53,020 nt of DNA from Phytophthora quininea (Eukaryota; Oomycota; Peronosporomycetes; Peronosporales; Peronosporaceae): NCBI GenBank assembly GCA_011947345.1, contig JAAVTG010000389.1, positions 1 to 53,020 of the forward strand, read 5' to 3'. Shown in pieces: positions 1-10,967 of this stretch (within the stretch, counting starts at the first letter, position 1; every line of letters begins with the position of its first letter). A program made the position numbers and the translations under genes. The notes beneath the pieces were generated by a model. It was not told where the DNA came from. It searched no databases and saw only the letters and a program-made list of their open reading frames with translations.

Positions 1-2
1 AC

Positions 3-1148
3 GAAGAAGCGTACACGCTCGTGCTTCCCGACGCTTGCCCGGCCACCGTTCGGAATGATATCGAGAAGATCCTCAACGACGCGGCTACTGAAGGGAAGGC
101 TCCGTTCCGTCTTGCCTACCCTTGGGTTGGCCAGCGCGCTTGGTACGACCCCGACCAATACTCCGATCTGCACCTCGCCCACTGGCGTTCATTCATGCGT
201 TTTCGTGCCATCTACTTCACATGCGCTCTGTATGCTCCAACGGATAATCAAGGTGCTCGCCGCAAGCGCAAGGCCACTGCCATTCAAGCTCGGCTCGAAC
301 TGATCAGCAAAACCATCATGACGTTCGGGTACTATGGATTTCTTGAACGCTTCGAGAACACGTCCCACGACATGCTGATGTGGCTTGGAGGCAAGCCCGC
401 CACGCACGCAGCTTCTGCAAAGATTAAGGCCGGCTCCACTGCTCGGATGCAGACGGATTTGGCCGTCCTGTATCGCACCGACCGTCCCCGATACAACCGT
501 GCCATTGAGCGCGCACTGGACCCGTTCACCGTAGACGAAGATGGATACGACTCGATCACCCAGCTCTTGGAGGAGACTGAGGCCATCGACCCCACCCGTA
601 AGCCTCACCTCCGCCTCACGACTCCGGCCCTGGCACGTATTGCCATCGACGTCACCAACGGGGAACCAGCACCTAATCCCAACTGGGTCGGCAAGAAGTC
701 CAAGGGCCTCTGGAAGAAACTCCTTGTCAACAAGGACCTCCTCGTCCACCGTGATCGCATCTCTGCCGAGCTCGTCGCTGGAACGTACTTGGTCCCTAAG
801 GAGGAGAAGGCGTACGATCCCGACAAGGACCAGCGCGAGGACTACTCCGACATCGAGGATGACGACGAGAGGTTCACTGCGCTTCCGCCAGGCAACGCCA
901 AGGACATCGAGGACAAAGTTGGCCCAAAGGCTAGTGCCATCGTCACTTCAACCGATTCCGCAGCCGAGAAACCTCCGTCAAAGGTGATCGCGGCCAGGGC
1001 ACCAAGACTGACAGCAAGACGTCCAAGGGAGGATCCAACGACGCCTCCATTCCAACCAAACCACTCGAGAAAGACCCTATCGGCGCGAAGTCGCCAAAGA
1101 AGTCAAATAGCGTCGTCTTTCACTTCTCCATTGGCGTGCTCTCAATAA
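3..1148 (+). CDS. Unrecognised ORF, 5' truncated, antisense to the Gypsy element in the env-like position
   Basis: The frame is open from the window edge (reads E-E-A-Y-T-L before the first GTG at 21), so the true start lies outside. About 380 residues are visible, rich in charged residues. The C-terminal third is acidic and disordered-looking (YSDIEDDDERF), followed by Ser/Lys-rich sequence. I recognise no domain. Near 977 the frame appears to lose one G: the next frame continues with a more natural Lys/Ser/Thr-rich tail to a stop at 1222, whereas the uncorrected frame gives Arg/Pro-rich shadow-like sequence to 1148. The ORF converges on the minus-strand pol and ends about 130 bp from the pol stop. 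If the 3' LTR lies left of the window, this ORF is inside the retroelement, like the antisense ORFs known from some plant Tat-lineage Gypsy elements. It could equally be a host gene flanking a 3'-truncated element. Confidence 0.6.
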   Translation, partial: EEAYTLVLPDACPATVRNDIEKILNDAATEGKAPFRLAYPWVGQRAWYDPDQYSDLHLAHWRSFMRFRAIYFTCALYAPTDNQGARRKRKATAIQARLELISKTIMTFGYYGFLERFENTSHDMLMWLGGKPATHAASAKIKAGSTARMQTDLAVLYRTDRPRYNRAIERALDPFTVDEDGYDSITQLLEETEAIDPTRKPHLRLTTPALARIAIDVTNGEPAPNPNWVGKKSKGLWKKLLVNKDLLVHRDRISAELVAGTYLVPKEEKAYDPDKDQREDYSDIEDDDERFTALPPGNAKDIEDKVGPKASAIVTSTDSAAEKPPSKVIAARAPRLTARRPREDPTTPPFQPNHSRKTLSARSRQRSQIASSFTSPLACSQ

Positions 1149-1273
1149 TAACGACAAAAAAACATAAAAATTCATGCACTGCTTGTCAACCGTTCCACCG
1201 TGAGTTCCATAGTAAAGCATAGCCAAACAACCGTTCCTCGTGACTCACGGACGGCTCTCATCCTCTTTCAAGA

Positions 1274-3052
1274 CTAAGCCATGAGCAGATCGTCATCGTC
1301 AACGTCGGCGTTCCCTTCCTCTAACCGTCGACTCCGGCGCAATTCTGGCAGCCCTTTTCTCTTCCTCTCGGCTTGTTCGAAAGCCGTGACTAAATGCCCG
1401 TATTGGGGCCAAAGTGCAGCCCTTGACAACCAAAACGTCTCGTAATTGGCTGCCAACGCCAAGTACTCGATCCCACCATTCACTACTCGTTTCGAGACAA
1501 CCTCCAAAAGCGGTGTATCAACGCTTGTGAACGCCTTGTCGTCCTGACCGATAGTCAGCCGTTCCACAAAACTCGAAGAGGGAAGGTCGGCCACCTCGAG
1601 AGGTCCGTCCCTGTTGCTATCGTCAACTCCGTCGGGAACTTCATCCATGAGAGGATGATTCCACCGCCCTCGAAACTTCTTCAGCCTATTCACGTTGATA
1701 GGGACGACTTTGTCCGGATGCGATGGAATCTCTACCCGGTACACGTTATCTCCAGCTTTGCCTAAGACACGGTACGGACCATGCCAAGGATACGCCAACT
1801 TCTTCGTTCTTGATTCCCCTCTCTTGTTCCTGAACATCTGGAAAACCCAAACAGGGTCGCCAACTTCGTAATGTACCTCAACCTGACCACTTAACCGTTC
1901 TTCATGACGATCTTGAGCCTTCACAAGCTGCTGTTCTACGAGGTGTCGCGATTCCTTTAAAGACCGAAACAATTCGCGGCGATACTGGGCAACTTGGTTA
2001 CTCTTCCAGCTAGTTCCCAAATTCAAAAACGCCACATCCAACGGCAAAACAGGATCTCGTCCGTACAGTGAGAAGAAGGCGTGTCACCTAACGCCTCGTG
2101 ATAAGACGTTCGGTAGGCTAACAATACCCGTGCCAAATATACGTCCCAATCTCGTTGTGCGTGGCTCACGTGCATCTTCAGCATCCGAATCAACGTGCCA
2201 TTAAAACGCTCAACCAGACCCTGCGTCTGCGGATGATAAGCCGTGCCAAACAGCTTCTTGATCCCCAGCACCTGATAAAAGACTTCGCAATTTCGGCCGT
2301 AAAGTTACGACCGTTATCACTTAGAAGTCGGTACGGAACACCGTGCCGAGCAACCAAACCATTCATCATGACTTCCACGAAAGTCAGTGCATCTATTCGT
2401 GCTACCGCGAAAGCTTCAGCCCATCGAGTAAAATAGTCGACGAACACCAAAATGTATTTGTTTCCCTTGTGCGTCTCGGGTAGCGGACCAATCGCGTCCA
2501 CCACAACCAGCGAGAAAGGGCCCGTAAGGTCGTACACCGGCATTCGCTGCATCCGACCGTCCTTCCAGGGTCGAGCACCTTTTCCACTACCACACTTATT
2601 GCACTCACGAACGTACGCCGCAACGTCAGAACGCCAACCAGGCCAAAGGCATGCCTTCGGACCTTATCCAAAGTTTTCGTTAATCCAGAGTGCGAGGCCA
2701 ATACGTCTCCATCACAGTAATGTAGCACGGTCTCAATATAGTAAGTAGGAATCACGGGGACGGTCAAGGACCGAGCAGGTCCGACTCGAGCCGGTAAATT
2801 CACTTCCCGCATCAGAATCCCGCTCTTCACCTGGTAACGGTCCTTCATCTGCACCACCTTCGCACGTAGGAACGGATCCAAAGGGACCGCTCCATCCGAC
2901 AGAAACGCAGTCAGCGCCTTGATCCAAGGCACACTCTGCTGTTCTCGAGCGAATTGTTCCGCGTCGAGTCTAAACTGGTTAATGGACGATCTCTGACCTT
3001 CAGCAGTTGGTCGACCAGCAACATCTTCATCCAGTAGTTCGAGCAGGGTCAC
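1274..3052 (-). pseudogene. Gypsy integrase with GPY/F and chromodomain-like tail (frameshifted)
   Basis: Four overlapping frame segments form one integrase: 2402-3052, 2190-2552, 2023-2271 and 1274-2047. The zinc-binding N-terminus shows an H-S-G-L-T-K-T motif and then a Cys pair (ECNKCGSGKG). The catalytic core has the first Asp in VVVDAIGPLP, the second in LLSDNGRNF and the Glu in GLVERFNGTL, so the DDE triad is present. A GPY-type motif (YPWHGPYRVLGKAGDNVYRV) follows. The last 90 residues resemble a chromodomain (IEYLALAANYETFWLSRAAL). The breaks at about 2645, 2286 and 2078 are each one base short in an A, C or G run when compared with the continuing frame. Integrase inserts the cDNA into host chromatin; the chromodomain-like part would steer target choice. 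Confidence 0.85.
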
Positions 3053-3067
3053 TTACGTGACCATCCG

Positions 3068-4966
3068 TTACTTCACCTTCGAGATCATCTCTCGCAATTT
3101 CTTTTCATTCGCCATTTCTTCACGGTCGCCCCTCTCAGCTATTTCACCCCCGTAATCGACTTCATCGTCTCCAGCAAAACGACCATCACTATCGCCTAAG
3201 TCTTCGCGGTCGGCTATCACCGTCGGATCCTCGACCGAAGACGAAAGTCTTGGCTCGTCCGTGCTGTCCGGATTCAGTAAGTCGCTCAAGGTCAGGTCCA
3301 CACCTTCGCACTGCTCCCCGACTGAAGACGGAAGTCCGTCAGCGATCGAGTCTTCCGGATTCAGTAAATCTCGCATCGACAGCGCCGCCACAACCTCCTT
3401 TGGTAGCCGCGACAGCCCGTCAACGTGTCCCATCGACGTTCCAGGTTTATGGTGAGCCTTGAACTGGAGATTCGACAGCTCCATGGCCCACCGTGCCAGC
3501 TTGGCATTCGTAGTCCGGTTCCCCGGGCTGAATACCCACGTCAGAGCCTGATGGTCCGTGTAGAGATCAAACTCCCTCTTATCCAGGTAACATCTAAACT
3601 TCCTTGTTGCCCAAACAACTCCCCAACACTCGATCTCGGAAATCCCGTCCTGCTTGTTGATCCAGTTCTTTGGGATCCCGTCAAAAGTTTGCTTGCATAT
3701 GCCACGACACGGTCGCGTCCGTTCTTCTCTTGCATCAAACAGGCACCAACGGCGTACCGTGACGAATCCACGAACAACTTGAACCTCTTCCGTCCGTCAG
3801 GGTAGACTAGAATCGGTGGCTTCAGGAGTGCACGCTTCAGCTGCCTAAACGCGTTCTCGCAGTCTTCATTCCACTCGAAAGGAGCGTCTTTTACTTTTAA
3901 TCGCTCCAGAGGCGCTGAAATCGCAGCATATCCAGGAATGTACCTCCTGAAGTAGCTACTCAGTCCTAAAAACGAACGAATCTCATGAACATTTTCTGGC
4001 CGTCGAACATTCATCACCGCTTTCACCTTTTCGGGGTTTGGTAGGATCCCCGTGGGCGTGACGATATGCCCAAGGAACGCCACTTGGCTCCGTCCCCAAT
4101 GACACTTCCGCATCTTCAGCTTGAAACCTGCTTGTTGGAATCGCGTTAGCACTTGCCGGACACGAACCAGATGCGTAGGAAAATCGGCTGAAGATCACGC
4201 AGTCATCTAGATAGACCAAGCAGATTCTCCACTTGAGATCCACTAATACTGTCTCCATTAGTCGTTCAAACGCAGGTACAGCGTTGCAAAGTCCAAAAGG
4301 CATTACTAGCCATTCGTAGAGGCCGTATTTGCACGTAAAAGCTGTCCTAGTAACGCTATCAGGGTGCATAGGGACGTTCCAATAGCCCGATGCGATATCT
4401 ATCGTCGAGAACAATTGAGCATCCCCTAATACATTTAGAATGTCATCGATCAACGGCATGGGATAGCAGTCTTTCACCGTCACTGCATTCAGCTTGCGGT
4501 AATCGATGCAGAACCTAATTCCTCCATCAGGTTTCCGAATCATAAGCACAGGACTGGCCCAAGGGCTATTCGAGGGACGGATTAAGTTGAGTTCCAGGTA
4601 CTGTTGGATCTCAGCTTCCATCACCTCGCCCTCCGCCAGCGAGACCCGGTACGGTTGCTGTTTGATCGGCTGGCTGTCCCCAGTATCGATTTCAAACTGC
4701 AGCAGGTCCGTCCGTCCAGGTTTCTTCGAAGAGTCCACAAACATGCTCACAAAGTTATTTAATTCGGACTGGAACAACTCCTTCTGCTCCATCGACAACT
4801 TCGACTCGGAAAAGTCGGCTTTTATAGCCTCCGACTTGTCTGGCGGCACGTCTGGCTTCGAAGATTTTTCCTTCTCACCGACGCCCTCTTCTCGTTCTTC
4901 TTTCGTCGACATTACTTGTTCTTCTTCACGTTCACCCTCTTCCGCTGGGGCGGTCCCTTCCCCCAT
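3068..4966 (-). pseudogene. Gypsy reverse transcriptase and RNase H (frameshifted)
   Basis: The reverse transcriptase spans about 3983-4966. Recognisable motifs are the LNLIRPSNSPWASPVLMI entry, the FSTIDIASGYW aspartate motif, PFGLCNAVPAFERLM, and the catalytic YLDD. Continuation runs through FLGHIVTP and FLGLSSYFRRYIPGYA into RNase H (FVDSSRYAVGACLMQE), ending at HKPGTSMGHVDGLSRLP. The N-terminal 100 residues form a Glu/Lys-rich linker. Frame breaks lie at about 4181 (one T too many on the coding strand), 3670 (one A short) and around 5000 (one A short). After RNase H there is a 120-residue acidic spacer that ends at an in-frame TAA (3068), followed five codons later by another TAA (3053), before the integrase continues in the same frame. 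Confidence 0.9.
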
Positions 4967-5303
4967 TTCGTTGATACTTCAAACGCTGAGTCCGGAATCA
5001 CGGAGGCACAGGCAACTACCGTCCCTCTACGGATCCACAATTCGTCCGTCGACGCATTACAGATCTCCACAATCACTTTACCGTCCACAGAGCGTAGGCG
5101 GTAAGCCTAAGGATCCTTCCACGAGGACGGTCGCATCTTTGATCACTTCTCCTATCACACTCGTCGTAACTATCGCTTGACCACACGGCGGTAGTCGTAC
5201 AGACGTTGCCATCGCCGTAATATATGAGTCCTGTACGACAGTAAAACCCAAGGGGAACACATCGCCCGTACTTTTAACGTCATCTTCCGCTCAGAAACAT
5301 CGA

Positions 5304-5624
5304 TTACTGCACCAAAGCGCCAAGCGCGTCGACACCGAGAATCGCGTCGACATGTAGTTGATCAGCAACCAGGACACTCATGGCAACGTCCATTCTTCCC
5401 AGACGCAACGACAGTCTTATCCAGCCGCGTATTTTCAGTTTGTGTCCTGATGAACTTTTCACCAAACCTTCATATGGTTCCAAAGGCTCCCGGGCTCGTC
5501 CAAGCCGCTTCAACACTCGCCGATCCACTAGACTCAGTGTGGCTCCAGTGTCTGCTAGCATCCGTGAAGGTAGACAATCAATGAACCCACTCGAAAGAGC
5601 TTCAAAATTGCCCACCGAGCACAC
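5304..5624 (-). pseudogene. Gypsy retropepsin-like aspartic protease
   Basis: The catalytic motif LADTGATLSLVD is followed by a typical retropepsin pattern with a second hydrophobic-Gly motif (ILGVDALGAL) near the C-terminus. Length (about 105 residues) suits a retroelement protease, which processes the polyprotein as a dimer. It is in frame with the preceding linker, separated by a TGA at 5631. Downstream (5000-5300) the frame shifts more than once before reaching the reverse transcriptase; that stretch still reads as coding in pieces (for example VEICNASTDELWIRRGTVV). Confidence 0.85.
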
Positions 5625-5630
5625 AACTCT

Positions 5631-7519
5631 TCATCCGTCTTTGACAATCTGAGGCGTGTTGTACGCTCCATCATCATTGCTCACCCCAAAACCATTAGGT
5701 AAAGTGACGGTAACAACCTCCACCAACCCGGTCTTTGGTAACGGAGTGAGGTCAGGCCGTTCATTTTTAACCACTTCAACGTAGTGAGACAGATCTTCTT
5801 CCTCCTCAGGATAAAACTCCATGTCTTGTGCCACCACAGCATACAGTCGATACAGAGACGTCACATCAAAACATCCTCTTTGTGCTGCAAGGCGGCGATG
5901 ACGACGTTTAACGCTCGGCGTCTTCAACCGTCCTGTGCGATTACACAATGTCCTCCAAATATCTGCAGCACAGCTCTTGTGGAACGAGCCGGCCAAGCCC
6001 TCCAACAACTCCCAAAGGTCTTCAGACAGGCCGATTTCTTTTACCACTTGATGAACGTGGTGACTGAGACGCTCCCTATCAATCTCTGGCACTTTGTCTT
6101 GTAAAGGAGGCACTTTCGCCACCCTCTATTCTTTGCTTTGGCTCTTTTCGAGGTCGACGGCGTCATTCGCTTCCTTCAGTAGTCGATACACCGATTGACG
6201 AGCTGCGGTTCTCAGCGCTTTAGGTTGCGGTTCAACCTTTCGTCGTGGCGAACTAGTGCTTCCCTTTTCCGCAACTGATCCATCGTTGGGACTCCCAATG
6301 TTCGCGCGGACAGCGTTCTCGAGGCCAGAGCTGTCTTCGATAGTAGCCATCCCATCCGTACTGGCAGAATCATTCCCATCCGTCCTTGATGCTTTAAAAC
6401 TGCCTCCCTCAGGACTCGGTTCAGGTGAGTCCCCTGCCGCAGTCGCACCGACAACTCGCACGCCGTGAACCGTAGCAGCTACTGGGGTCTTGAAGTCACG
6501 ATTGGCTCTCTTAGCTTCTTCAGACTTCTCCAGCATATCCCCATACCAGTCCTGCCAATACTCCGGCGAACTCACCGTCTCCGGAGACGCTCGACGCGTC
6601 CGTTCCAAAGTCTCGACTGAGAGACCTAAATAGTTGGCCAAGATCTCGTAACTGGGCTCTCTCAAAGCTTCAGCATTCGCCTTCACGCGCTCCAACACTT
6701 CAGATTCGACCAGCGGGTACAGACGATCCTCCAACTCTTTCTCGTATTCTTCAGGTTCTGCCACGACTTCCGATCCGGCCAGCACCGACGCTTCTTGACC
6801 AGGCTCACAGTCTTCCATTGCATCTAACTCTTCATCAGTAAATAGACGTCCGTACTTGGGCTCGTCTTTCGTCTCCTTGATCATCTCGTCTACTTCTATT
6901 GCCGCTACCGTGTCTTTTCGGTCCAATCAGCAAATATACTGTCCCCAAAGGTGTCGAACTGCTCATCGGCTGACTCCTCTTCATCGGGTTCGTCTTCTCG
7001 CCTCCAGCCATCGGCAAAGGTGACCGTCTTCTTGAGACGCTCCTCTTCTAGCATCATTTCCACTTCAAGACTTTCTTCATTCAAGATGTCGGCTTGTTCG
7101 ACCAACTCTGCGGTTGAGTCACTCGAGGCGCCATCGACTATCACGCCAACACCAACAGGCTCCACTTCCTTCAAAAGCACCAGTTCAGGGACGGTCGTAA
7201 CAACTCCCGTCGCATCACCGACCGGCGCCCAGGCAACTTCGTTTAACGTCGTTAAGCACTCTTCACCACTCTTCTCTTCAACTTCTTCGGATACAATCTC
7301 AGCCGATACTTCCACACGACACTCATCCGCCGCTTCCTTACTGCCTGAAGCTTCAGGGTCCACCACTACGGACATGGAGTCCCCAAAGTCTTCAACGATT
7401 TCTTTCGCTTCTCCATCTCCATCAACTTGACGCAATATACTCCACTTTTTCTTGGTCTTTGTAATACAGGAATCTGTATGCACAGCAGGTTCCCTCAATT
7501 CATTAATGCAAACATCCAC
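5631..7519 (-). pseudogene. Gypsy polyprotein linker between Gag and protease
   Basis: Three adjoining segments (6905-7519, 6126-6926, 5631-6122) continue the polyprotein between the nucleocapsid and the protease. The first two are strongly acidic (many Glu, Asp, Val, Ser) and probably disordered. The third is more basic and has a helical DRERLSHHVHQVV segment. I recognise no enzyme domain. The join at about 6925 is one G short. The frame otherwise contains single stops at 6126 (TAG) and 5631 (TGA). No independent promoter or start is evident, so this is best read as part of one Gag-Pol frame and not as separate genes. Confidence 0.6.
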
Positions 7520-7627
7520 GGTGGCAACCGGTCCGTCTTTCTTCTCCTCGACTTCTCGATCGCCTCTTGAGCCACCCTCTAGACAAGAGGAAGAAGTGGC
7601 TCTCTCCGTACTTTCCCCTTGTCCCCG

Positions 7628-9560
7628 TCACACGCTCGAGGCTGTTTGTCCTTGCGTCACGCTGACGGCCAAGTTCTTGAGAGCACCCACAGTCGGGCAC
7701 TGACTCACAACATGATTATCAGCTCCGCAAAAGAAGCAGTTCCTCCGACCACCTCCTCCACGTACGAATCCACGGTTCCCTCCAGTGCGAGGAGCTTCAC
7801 ACTCGTACGTAACGTGACCGTACTCGTGGCAATTATGGCATTGCATAGTCCGTCTACGACACGTATCGCGACCGTGTCCGACGTATCCGCAGCGTCCGCA
7901 CACAACTTCACCTTCCTGTGTCCTCGAGTCTGGAGCCATGCAGATCCCTTGGGGCGGACGACCGCTCCCGCCTTGACCACCAGCCGTCACAGCTGACACA
8001 TTTGCACTAGCACTTTGATTCCTGGGCGATCGAGGGCCGCGATAACGGCTCTGCACGAGCTCTTGGTTCATCCTCTGCTGACTCTGTACGAGCGCCTGCA
8101 TCTGTTGCGCCAGCACCTCAATCGCTGCTGACGTACTCGATACTCCAGTTTTCGTGGCAGCCCCTTTCCGCGAGGGACCTTCTCATCTGCAAACTCGTCG
8201 TCTTCCTCAACGGGTCTGGACATGTCCTTAGCGAGCAGCCACTCGCACGCTTCAGGAATGTCACGGGCCGGTCCCGAATCCAACGTAGCCAGCAGTCGCT
8301 TGTTCCGTAATCCACGACGGAATAGTTGGTACCGCATCTGAGGACTAGGATAGTCGAGCGAGTCGCATAGGTCTGTAACACGATCTCCCCATTCCTCTAG
8401 TGATTCGCCGCGTTCTCTTTTCGTTGTCTGCAATCGTTCCCATAATTCATCAGCGGTCTGACTCAGGAAGACATTATGAAAACGGACCTTTAGAGTTCTA
8501 AACGTCTTGATGGTGGAGTTGTTCCACCATCGTGTCCCCACTTGACCTTGTATCTTCCTCTGGAACACCAACAACCGTGATTGGTCTGGCAAATGAGCTG
8601 TGTGAGTCTCAAAAACCTCCCAGAAGGCACGAGCTTTTTCCACTGTAGCCGTGTCCGACTGAAAGGACGGTAACGCCTTCATAGCATGAGAGACAGCTGA
8701 CGATAAGTCGATAGTGTTCTTCATGCTCATTGCTGCAGTCTGGCTCATCGTCATCCGTCCTTGTGGTGTCTGCCATCCACTAGAAACTCCATGAACAGCA
8801 CTTGAACTCATTGCATGGCCCTCATTCGAATTCCTTTGCTGTGGTTGGGTGACATGGGCAGGTCTGCTCCCTGGCGGCGGACCTCCAGCCGTCTTCACAG
8901 GGATGTTAGACGTCTTCGGGGGCGGCGGTATCCCGACAGGCACCTTCCTGACGTCGTTCCGCTACCTCCGTACCCAGGACGTCCATAATTCATCGACCAA
9001 CCAAAGAGAGGACGGTCCGTTCGTCGCTTCTCCCGACCAGTGTAAACTGGAATGAAACCACTAGGGCGCTTCTGCTGCACCTCCGTAGGCTCGTCCTTCA
9101 CATACTCCACATATGGCTGAGGGTTGTACATAGCTTTATACTCCGCGTAGTCTTCGTAGCCACCGTAGTTATCATTACCACCATACTCACCGTAGTCGTC
9201 TGTCACCCATCGTTGTTCCGTACCAACACGCTCGGACTGACCACGAGGCGGTGCATCCGTACTCGACTCGGGCTCCGTTTTCACTTTCACTTCCGTCAGG
9301 ACAGGACTCTTCCCCTCCCGTCGTTCCGGCTCCTGGAGACGCACTTCTTCTTCCGCGTCCTTGTACTCGTCTTCTTCCTCGAGTTCCTTCATCACCTCCT
9401 TGTGGAGTGCTTCGCGCCCTTCCACCGTCTCTACTGGTGGTGTTCTGCGACCTCCACTTGCTTCAGCAGCTTCTTTGGCGGCACGCTCACGTTCGAGCTG
9501 CTCCAAGCGCTCTACCTCCGTCCGCACAAACTCTTCTTCTTCTGGACCCGTAGTACTCAT
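7628..9560 (-). pseudogene. Gypsy Gag with three CCHC zinc knuckles
   Basis: The start is the ATG at 9560 (MSTTGPEEEEF). The N-terminal 220 residues are acidic and Tyr/Gly-rich. The middle (8068-8943) is the retrotransposon capsid domain, with WWNNSTIKTFRTLKVRF and ERGESLEEWGDRVTDLCDSL. The C-terminus carries three zinc knuckles of C-X2-C-X4-H-X4-C form: CGRCGYVGHGRDTC, CHNCHEYGHVTYEC and CFFCGADNHVVSQC. Three knuckles is more than the usual one or two. The joins near 8950 and 8170 are each one G short. The last codon is followed by TGA-CGG, after which the same frame stays open into the linker, so Pol would be reached only by readthrough if this stop is original. Confidence 0.85.
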
Positions 9561-9585
9561 TCGTCAAACGCTTCGAGGGCAATCC

Positions 9586-9737
9586 TTCTTCCTCGACAAA
9601 CTCCAAATTCCAGCGGGCAAACTCCTTCCGCGACGATCCTTCAAACTCCAGCGGGCAGACTCCTTCCGCGGTAAGCCTTTAAACTTCAGCGGACAAACTC
9701 CTTCCGCGATAAACCTCAAAACTCCAACGGTCAGTTC
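9586..9737. repeat. 38 bp tandem repeat in the Gypsy 5' leader
   Basis: The core CCTTCCGCG starts at 9624, 9662 and 9700, an exact 38 bp spacing. A degenerate fourth copy precedes them near 9586. Each unit also holds an AAACTCCAGCGGGC-like block. The repeats sit between the Gag start and the primer-binding site, so they lie in the untranslated leader of the element RNA. Confidence 0.8.
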
Positions 9738-9910
9738 TTCGCCCGAGGACTGTCCTTTCGACTGCGTCGGGGTCCAGCCTTCAGCGCGTAATCTAGCGCG
9801 GCTGCCTCAACGTCCAGTGCTGTCGGCCAGCAACCCACGGATCCCCGATACTGACGGCTAGACGAACTTCTACACGTAGTCCAACGTCACAGCGAAGCCG
9901 TACCCTGCTT

Positions 9911-9918
9911 CTCCACCA
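9911..9918 (-). other. Putative primer-binding site of the Gypsy element
   Basis: On the minus strand, TGGTGGAG begins two bases after the proposed LTR end. A TGG start next to the LTR is what a tRNA 3' CCA end pairs with. I did not assign the tRNA. Confidence 0.45.
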
Positions 9919-9920
9919 CG

Positions 9921-10325
9921 TGTCGCGAGCCTCCGGGGCGGGACGGTCAGCGCTGCTTGTAGGCGTAGGACGGTTCGTGAGGATGCTCGTCTAGAAAGTA
10001 AGTTAACAAGAAAGCTTAAAGATGCAAAGAACTTTTAGCTTGCTGCAGCCTCGGTAAATTCACGACTGGGGCTAACTAACCTGCGTATCTCCTTCACTGG
10101 ACCTTCATTCTCTCTGCTCTACAGCTCTTCGTCCGTAGAACACTCCACTTGGCTTCGCTTCACCCCTTCGCATCACACACACCTTGCTTTGCTGATCTTG
10201 GGCCACGCCGCCTTCATGCCTTCCGTCCTCGCCGCCATATCGCTGGAGTCGTCACCGCTTCCATCCTTCAGTCACGCTCTTCCGTACAGAACACGCGACT
10301 CTTCAGTGCTAGCTGACTCTTGACA
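9921..10325 (-). repeat. Gypsy 5' LTR (405 bp, proposed)
   Basis: The ends are TGTCGCGAG and CTCTTGACA, giving the TG...CA rule with a 4 bp inverted match (TGTC/GACA). It lies immediately outside the putative primer-binding site. Its partner LTR is not in the window, so the boundaries rest on terminal structure only. The flanking 5 bp at 10326-10330 (AGCCA) would be the target duplication to look for on the other side. Confidence 0.5.
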
Positions 10326-10967
10326 AGCCAGCTAGACGAACGACGCCTGCCCCAGCTCATCCTCCCACAGCTGCTCTTCAAGAAGTTGTTCGCTGGTAGA
10401 CGACCTACTCACGGTCGGACCGTGGCCGAGACGGTGTCCTCCGTCCTTACTCGTGACACCACCACTCCAAGCGGATGGTGAATACATTGGGGCGCCACCG
10501 CTCCTCGCAGTGGCATCAATAAAATCTCTTCCCCACCAAGTGATCAGTGGAAATGTCGCCATACTAGATAGCTTGCTCTCCTGACCATTTGTTTTGTCAT
10601 AGCTTCGGATGTCCCTTGTCTGTGAGTTTTGAGACTGAGGTGCTTGTATTCTTGATCTCACTGTATATCAGTCCTGTTGTTGATCCACTTTGTCATCGCG
10701 GTCACTAACAATCACGATGCGCGAAACTTGTGCAAGATGATGTGATCATTCTAGAAACTCATCCAAAACTATCTCCACCTCCACCGTACAGTCAACGTTG
10801 ACGCCCACCGTCTGGAAGTCGACCCTGATATGGAGTCGCGTTTATCGATATTTGACCGCAAGCCCATCAAGTATTGCAATTCAGCCTGGATAGGAACTAG
10901 TATTTCGTCAACAAGTCTCACATCGTTTTTGATTATGAAAAATCACTCAACCATTCGAAATGATGAT
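10326..10967. other. Unique stretch between the Gypsy LTR and the large inverted repeat
   Basis: A 109-codon minus-strand ORF (10332-10661) ends almost exactly at the LTR boundary, reading Gln-Ala-Ser-Phe-Val into the element. It may be a piece of an older ORF cut by the insertion, but I recognise no family. Nothing else is supported here. Confidence 0.35.

Larger units (their letters stand above)
1..10325 (-). mobile_element. Gypsy-type LTR retrotransposon, minus strand, 3' end beyond the window
   Basis: Read on the minus strand, the order is LTR (9921-10325), primer-binding site, repeat-bearing leader, Gag with zinc knuckles, a long acidic linker, aspartic protease, reverse transcriptase, RNase H, integrase, GPY/F-like and chromodomain-like tail. 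Integrase after RNase H is the Ty3/Gypsy order, and the tail points to the chromovirus side. I found no second LTR between the integrase end (1274) and position 1, so the 3' LTR should lie left of the window. The body is interrupted by five in-frame stops (5631, 6126, 7628, 3068, 3053) and about ten one-base frameshifts, most of them missing bases in G, C, A or T runs. The copy as written cannot encode a continuous polyprotein. The stops look real; many frameshifts may be sequencing errors. Confidence 0.85.
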
